The notes beneath the pieces are model-generated. The model had not been told where the DNA came from, did no database searches, and saw only the letters and a program-made list of their open reading frames with translations. The position numbers and the translations under genes are program-made. A stretch of 64,000 nt of DNA from Ctena decussata. Its lineage: Eukaryota; Mollusca; Bivalvia; Lucinida; Lucinidae. Positions 59,500-64,000 of the stretch are shown piece by piece. The stretch spans positions 22,261,928 through 22,325,927 of the forward strand of contig OZ022513.1 of assembly GCA_963989385.1 (NCBI GenBank), written 5' to 3'. Within the stretch, counting starts at the first letter, position 1, and every line of letters starts with the position of its first letter.

Positions 59500-61375
59500 A
59501 TAGGGCCTCGCCTCTATGGGACTGTTGATGGCATTTTAGTCGTATGTTCCCAACCAGAAATAACAATTACAGCTTTCTATTATCATATTATTCCTTCATA
59601 TTTAATATTTTGTTCGGAATTAGATATCTGGTAGAGTCAATAAGATATGGGCAAAATACAAAATCATGACTGGTTAAAACAGAGGCAACCACTCTGAAAA
59701 GCAACGAACTGGAGTTACCGTTCTTGCACTCCGCCCACCTTAAGATCATCTGATGATGCTTTATATTTGTACCAAATTTTGTGAAAATATCTTCAAAGGC
59801 TTTAAAGTTATAAACCGGACAAGCTCTCAATACCTAAAATTACAAAGGGGTATAATTCTGTTAAAAATGAAGGTGCAGTTATGGTTCTTTTTCTCAGCAC
59901 CTCATTTGTTAATGCTTAATGTTTGTACCAAGTTTTGTGAAAATATTTTCAACAGTTTTAAATTTAGAGAGCGGAACGATTTCTATACTTTAGAAATAGA
60001 TCAGATCTAGCAGTGAATTGTTGAGTAATAATTCACTGTTTGGAGGTCAGTTGTAAAGTAGATCATATCACGAGCGCGGAGCGCAATTGATATATCTACT
60101 TACAACTGACCGACAAACAGTGAATTATTACTCAGCAATTCAATGCTAGAGCTGAACTATTTCCATTCTAACACTCAAAAACGCTGCAAAAGTATTCTTT
60201 TCATTCAGACTCTCCCAACCTTCCTGCCAGCGCGTTCATGATCCCGCTAATATTCCTAACTGTATCTAAGGTAAATGTACGTTTTTTGTGGCAATGTTAG
60301 GAAGAAAAAAGAGACGTTACACAGTCTAACGACTCAAAACGTCACAAAATTACGTCAGTAATGCCAGTGACGTCAGCAATTAGGTTTGCGCGCCCCGAGA
60401 CAGTGAATTGTTGCAGAATAAAACACGGAAACTTTCCATTGCTTCTATAGGCGCACTGTGTTAGAATGAAAGTTACAAAGGGGCATAATTCTGTAAAGAA
60501 CGTAGATAAGTTCCAGCTTTCATTCTCTGCACATTGTCGAATAATGCTTTATATTTGTACAAAATTTCATGAACATATCTTTGACTTTTTTTAACTTAGC
60601 TATAGAGCAGACATGATTTCTAAACGTAAAATTACAAAGGGGCAGTATTCTGTAAAAATGTAGATGAAGTTACAATTCGTTTTCTCTGCATATCCTTTGA
60701 CGATGTTTTGTATGCGTACAAAATTTCATGAAAATATTTTTGAGTGTTTTGAAGTTATAGAGCTGACATGATTTCCATATTGATATTACAAAATGACATA
60801 TTTCCATGAAAATGTAGTTGGAGTTACGGCTCTTGTTCTCTGCCCATTCTCTGATGATGTTTTACATTGTACCAAGTGTCATGAAATATTTCAGATGGTA
60901 TAAGAGTTATGGAGTGGACACGATCCCTGTACTAAAAATTACAAAGGGGCATAATTTAGAAAAACTGCAGGTAAACTTTCGGTTCTTTTTTCTCTGCACA
61001 TCATCTGGTGATGCTTTACATTTGTACCAAGTTTCGTGAAAAGATCTCAAACGTTTCAGAGTTACGGAGCATACACAATTTCTGTACTTAAAATTACACA
61101 GGGGCATAATTCAGTCAAACTTGTAGGTGGAGTTATGGTTTTTCGTTCTCTGCACATCGTCTGATAATGCTTTACATTTGTACAAAGTTTCGTGACAATA
61201 ATTCAAATGGTTTCAGACTGGTTATGGAGCAGACACAAAATCATGACCGACGGACAGACGGATGTACAGACAGACAGATAGACAGACGGATGCCCGGGAA
61301 TACAGACAGATGGACGGACAAGGTGGTTACTATAGGGCCTCCGCAGACTTCGTCTGGCGGGGCCCCTCATTACAG
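59500..61375. repeat. ~140-bp tandem array with GGGCC-type ends
   Basis: Begins ACTAATAGGGCCTCGCC at 59498 and ends CTATAGGGCCTCCGCAGACT, GTCTGGCGGGGCCCC near 61330-61365. Units carry CTGATGATGCTTTA(C/T)ATTTGTACCAA, GTGAAAATAT, and ATTACAAAGGGGCATAATTC. About eight are present, split by a foldback element at 60007. A CAGACGGACAGA run follows at 61245-61325. No coding frame. Confidence 0.7.
60007..60149. mobile_element. 143-bp foldback MITE
   Basis: TAGCAGTGAATTGTTGAGTA at 60007 is mirrored to 60149; arms of ~70 bp meet at CGAGCGCGGAGCG. A further CAGTGAATTGTTGCAGAATA occurs at 60401, so a larger parent element ending near there is possible. Confidence 0.8.
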
Positions 61376-61379
61376 ACCA

Positions 61380-62229
61380 AAATCCATTTTTGAGACATGG
61401 ACAAGGGCAATAAGTCTGTTAGAAGACATCAAAATTAGCCCAATAACAATCCCATGCGAGAAATACTAAGTCTGAAGAAAATCAGTCACAAAATACTCAT
61501 TATCGAGTAGAAACGAAGTGTTCATGGACAGATAAATGGAAGGACAGACACATGGACAGCCAACAGATAAACATAATACTCCCCCACTTATGTGCAATGA
61601 TAATAATAATTTATCGTTATTATTATTATTATTTACTTTTTGTGTTTTACTTTACAATGACATTATAACATTTTACCTCGTGAGAAAAAATAATTTACCA
61701 TTTTACACCTAATCACGCCCTCCCCCTTATTACTGTAATAGGATATACAATTTTAAAGCTTTCAATTTTATTCTCAGAATGCTTACAGTGAATTAAAACC
61801 TTGATCAGGCATCTCATAAGTGTATGATCAGGACCTGCACTGTTTGTCAACATCACTTGCAGGGAAGCGGACTAAGTAATGATGATAGCGAGTCATTCAT
61901 ATGATAGTAATAAAACAGTAAGAAAATAACTTACCATTGATTCCATGTCTTTGCATCATAGACGTCTATCCTGTGCTTGCTAGGGCCTTGTCACAGTGTA
62001 ACAACTTACAATATCAATAAGTTTTATATTATATTTTTTTCAACAAACATAAGTAGGAACTATATGTATGAGAGAAGAAACGGAAATGAATAATGTACTC
62101 TGTAAATTCAGGGCAAAGCAAGTATAAACAGCATTTCTCATTAGGAATCAAACTTTGTTTATTTTACTGCAAGACTTGAAGAAGTTGTGAAACATAATCT
62201 GATAAACAGAGCTTTAAGGCAATGGCTTA
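61380..62229. other. Unassigned sequence
   Basis: No supported gene or repeat besides a short (TTA)n run near 61610-61632. Confidence 0.4.
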
Positions 62230-63745
62230 TGTCAGTAATGATTGATACTGAGATAGCTCTGGAAAGGTCATTGTGAAATTTTTGCACACTCTCAGAACCT
62301 TGTATGCCGGACTGTTGACCCAAGACTCTAGTGTTTTGACAATTTCAAACACCTTAGGGCCAATTGTAACCAAATTTCATATAGAGTCCCCAAAGGCTGA
62401 AGACATGAAAAGTTTTTTTCAAACGGAACAGGTCACATGATCAAAATGGCCATCATGCACAAATATGGTAAAAAAAACTTAAAATCTTCTTTTTCAGAAC
62501 CAGCTGGCCGATGGCCTTGAACATTGGTACGTAGCATCCGGTACCTAAGTACTACCAAGATTATAAAAATGATGACCTTGGGTTAACCGTGATCTTTTCT
62601 ACGGTAAGGTCAAATATTTGAAAATGCTGTAACAAAAGATATCATGGAAAGTTTTGAAGATTTTTGCCTAAATGTTAGCATACGGAGTCATCTTAATTAG
62701 AACATAAAGATATGTTAGTACAAGCGGTCAAGGTCATTCTTTGACCTTTGACCCAAGACTCTAGTAGTTTGATAATTTCAAGCATCTCCTCAAAAGCCAC
62801 AGGGCCAATTTTAACCAAATTTCATATAGAGCCTCCAGGGCTGACTGAATGAAATTTGATTCAAATAGTCCAGGACACGTGACCAACATTGCTGCCACGC
62901 CCATATAAAGGGTAAAAACATTTAAAAAATCTTCTTCTCCAGAACCAATTAACCAAAGGCCTTGACACTTTGTATGTGGAATTGAGTTCTCACGTGCTAC
63001 TAAGATTGTTTAAATGATGACCTTGGGCTGACCTTGATCTTTCTTACGGCATGGTCAAGTGTGAGAAAATGCTAAAACACAAGATTTCATGGAACGTTTT
63101 GAAAATTCTGGCCTAAACAATGGTATATTTAAATACCTTATTGAGTACAATGAAGATTTGTCAGTACAAGAGGTCAAGGTCATTCTTTGACCTTTCACCC
63201 AGAACTGTCAAAGTTTACAAATTTCAAAAATCTCCTTGAAAGCCACTGGGCCAATTGTAACCAAATTTCATATAGAGCCTTCGAGGCTGAGGGGACCATA
63301 ATTTGTTCAATTGGTCCAGGTCACATGACCAACGTGGCAGCCATGCCAATATTTAGTAAAATGCTTAAAACATCTTCTTCTCCAGAACCAGTTGACCTGT
63401 GGCCTTGAAATATGGTATGTAGCATTGAGTACTTGCATAGTACCAAGATTGTTTAAATAAAGAAATTGGGTTGACCGTGACCTTTTTTATGGCATGATCA
63501 AATATGAAAAATGCAAGAACATAAGATTTCATGGAATGTTTTCAAGTTTTTAGACTAAAAATTAGTACAGAAAGTCGTCTTAATAAGTACTTGTACATGA
63601 GGATTCATGATTACAAGAGATCAAGGTCATTATTTGACCTTTGACCCAGCACTCTCATATTTTGATAATTTAATCATCTCCTCAAATGCCACTGGACCAT
63701 TTACTCATGTGAGCGATTCAGGGCCTCATGGCCCTCTTATTGTTT
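62230..63745 (+). repeat. ~440-bp tandem array ending in a TIR-like end
   Basis: Three to four units with AGGTCAAGGTCATTCTTTGA, GACCTTTGACCC(A)AG, GGGCCAATTTTAACCAAATT, ATGACCAACAT and TTTACGG blocks. The array ends at TGTGAGCGATTCAGGGCCTC, ATGGCCCTCTTATTG, matching the right end of the element at 22065. Confidence 0.75.
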
Positions 63746-64000
63746 AAGGCAGGGTGTGGTGTATGATTGTGTCAGTTTCTGATCAGTGCCTATCTTTTTG
63801 TTTTGGCCATTTTACATTTTACGGAGGAAGATTCAGTTCAAGGACTCATACTCAATGGTGCTAGGTAAAGGTTTCCCATAGCCTAGTACCAGGATTCCAG
63901 AAATTAACAGAGCTAAATTTCTCTGTCTTTTCCCTGACTTTTCACTGACCAAACTTCAACTTTCACTTTTCCAGTTTTATACGCAGTCAAATTTCTTCAA

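Overview
The window looks like a stretch of invertebrate animal genome, most likely a bivalve mollusc of the clam type. It is AT-rich, has almost no long open frames, and is packed with transposable elements in families typical of bivalves: a Penelope-like retroelement with an N-terminal GIY-YIG nuclease (Naiad type) whose frame is interrupted by UGA at conserved cysteine positions, a CR1-like LINE with an esterase-type ORF1, several MITEs, tRNA-like SINEs and tandem-repeat-bearing transposons. No tool was run. Family calls rest on reading translated motifs and on comparing repeats within the window.

Layout. 1-350: two copies of a 179-bp repeat. 350-4299: a decayed Naiad-type element with EN, CxC linker and RT all recognisable. 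4514-10493: a foldback-like structure whose inverted arms are made of minisatellite and microsatellite units; it contains a 1381-bp tandem duplication and a mariner-type TIR element. 10884-11060, 38257-38402 and possibly 52025-52346, all on the minus strand: exons of one fibrinogen-domain (FReD) gene, so most of the window may be its introns. 12.8-14.4 kb: a region with six copies of a 15-nt motif. 16.9-18.2 kb: a LINE 3' fragment and a hAT-like MITE. 18.8-22.1 kb: a 145-bp tandem array inside a mobile element, itself inserted in an older array. 22.1-27.2 kb: mostly unrecognised. 27.3-35.1 kb: a MITE, then a 7.15-kb TIR element (TIR CACACTG..., 5-bp duplication) that holds a CR1-like LINE, which in turn holds a 5'-truncated Naiad. 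35.3-36.5 kb: a SINE and a second PLE fragment. 38.4-43.3 kb: two inverted copies of a TIR element with 165-bp internal repeats, flanking an ACGT-rich repeat. 43.7-64 kb: more dispersed repeats, MITEs, SINEs and tandem arrays, plus one unrecognised minus-strand coding remnant at 58.3-58.9 kb.

How the parts relate. The only host gene I can support is the FReD gene, a secreted lectin-like protein by family. Everything else is mobile or repetitive and mostly dead. The two most notable signals are the UGA codons in the Naiad element, which sit where its relatives have zinc-ligand or CxC cysteines, and the transposon-borne tandem arrays whose units carry paired AGGTCA words in DR0, DR1 and DR2 spacing, the form bound by nuclear receptors.
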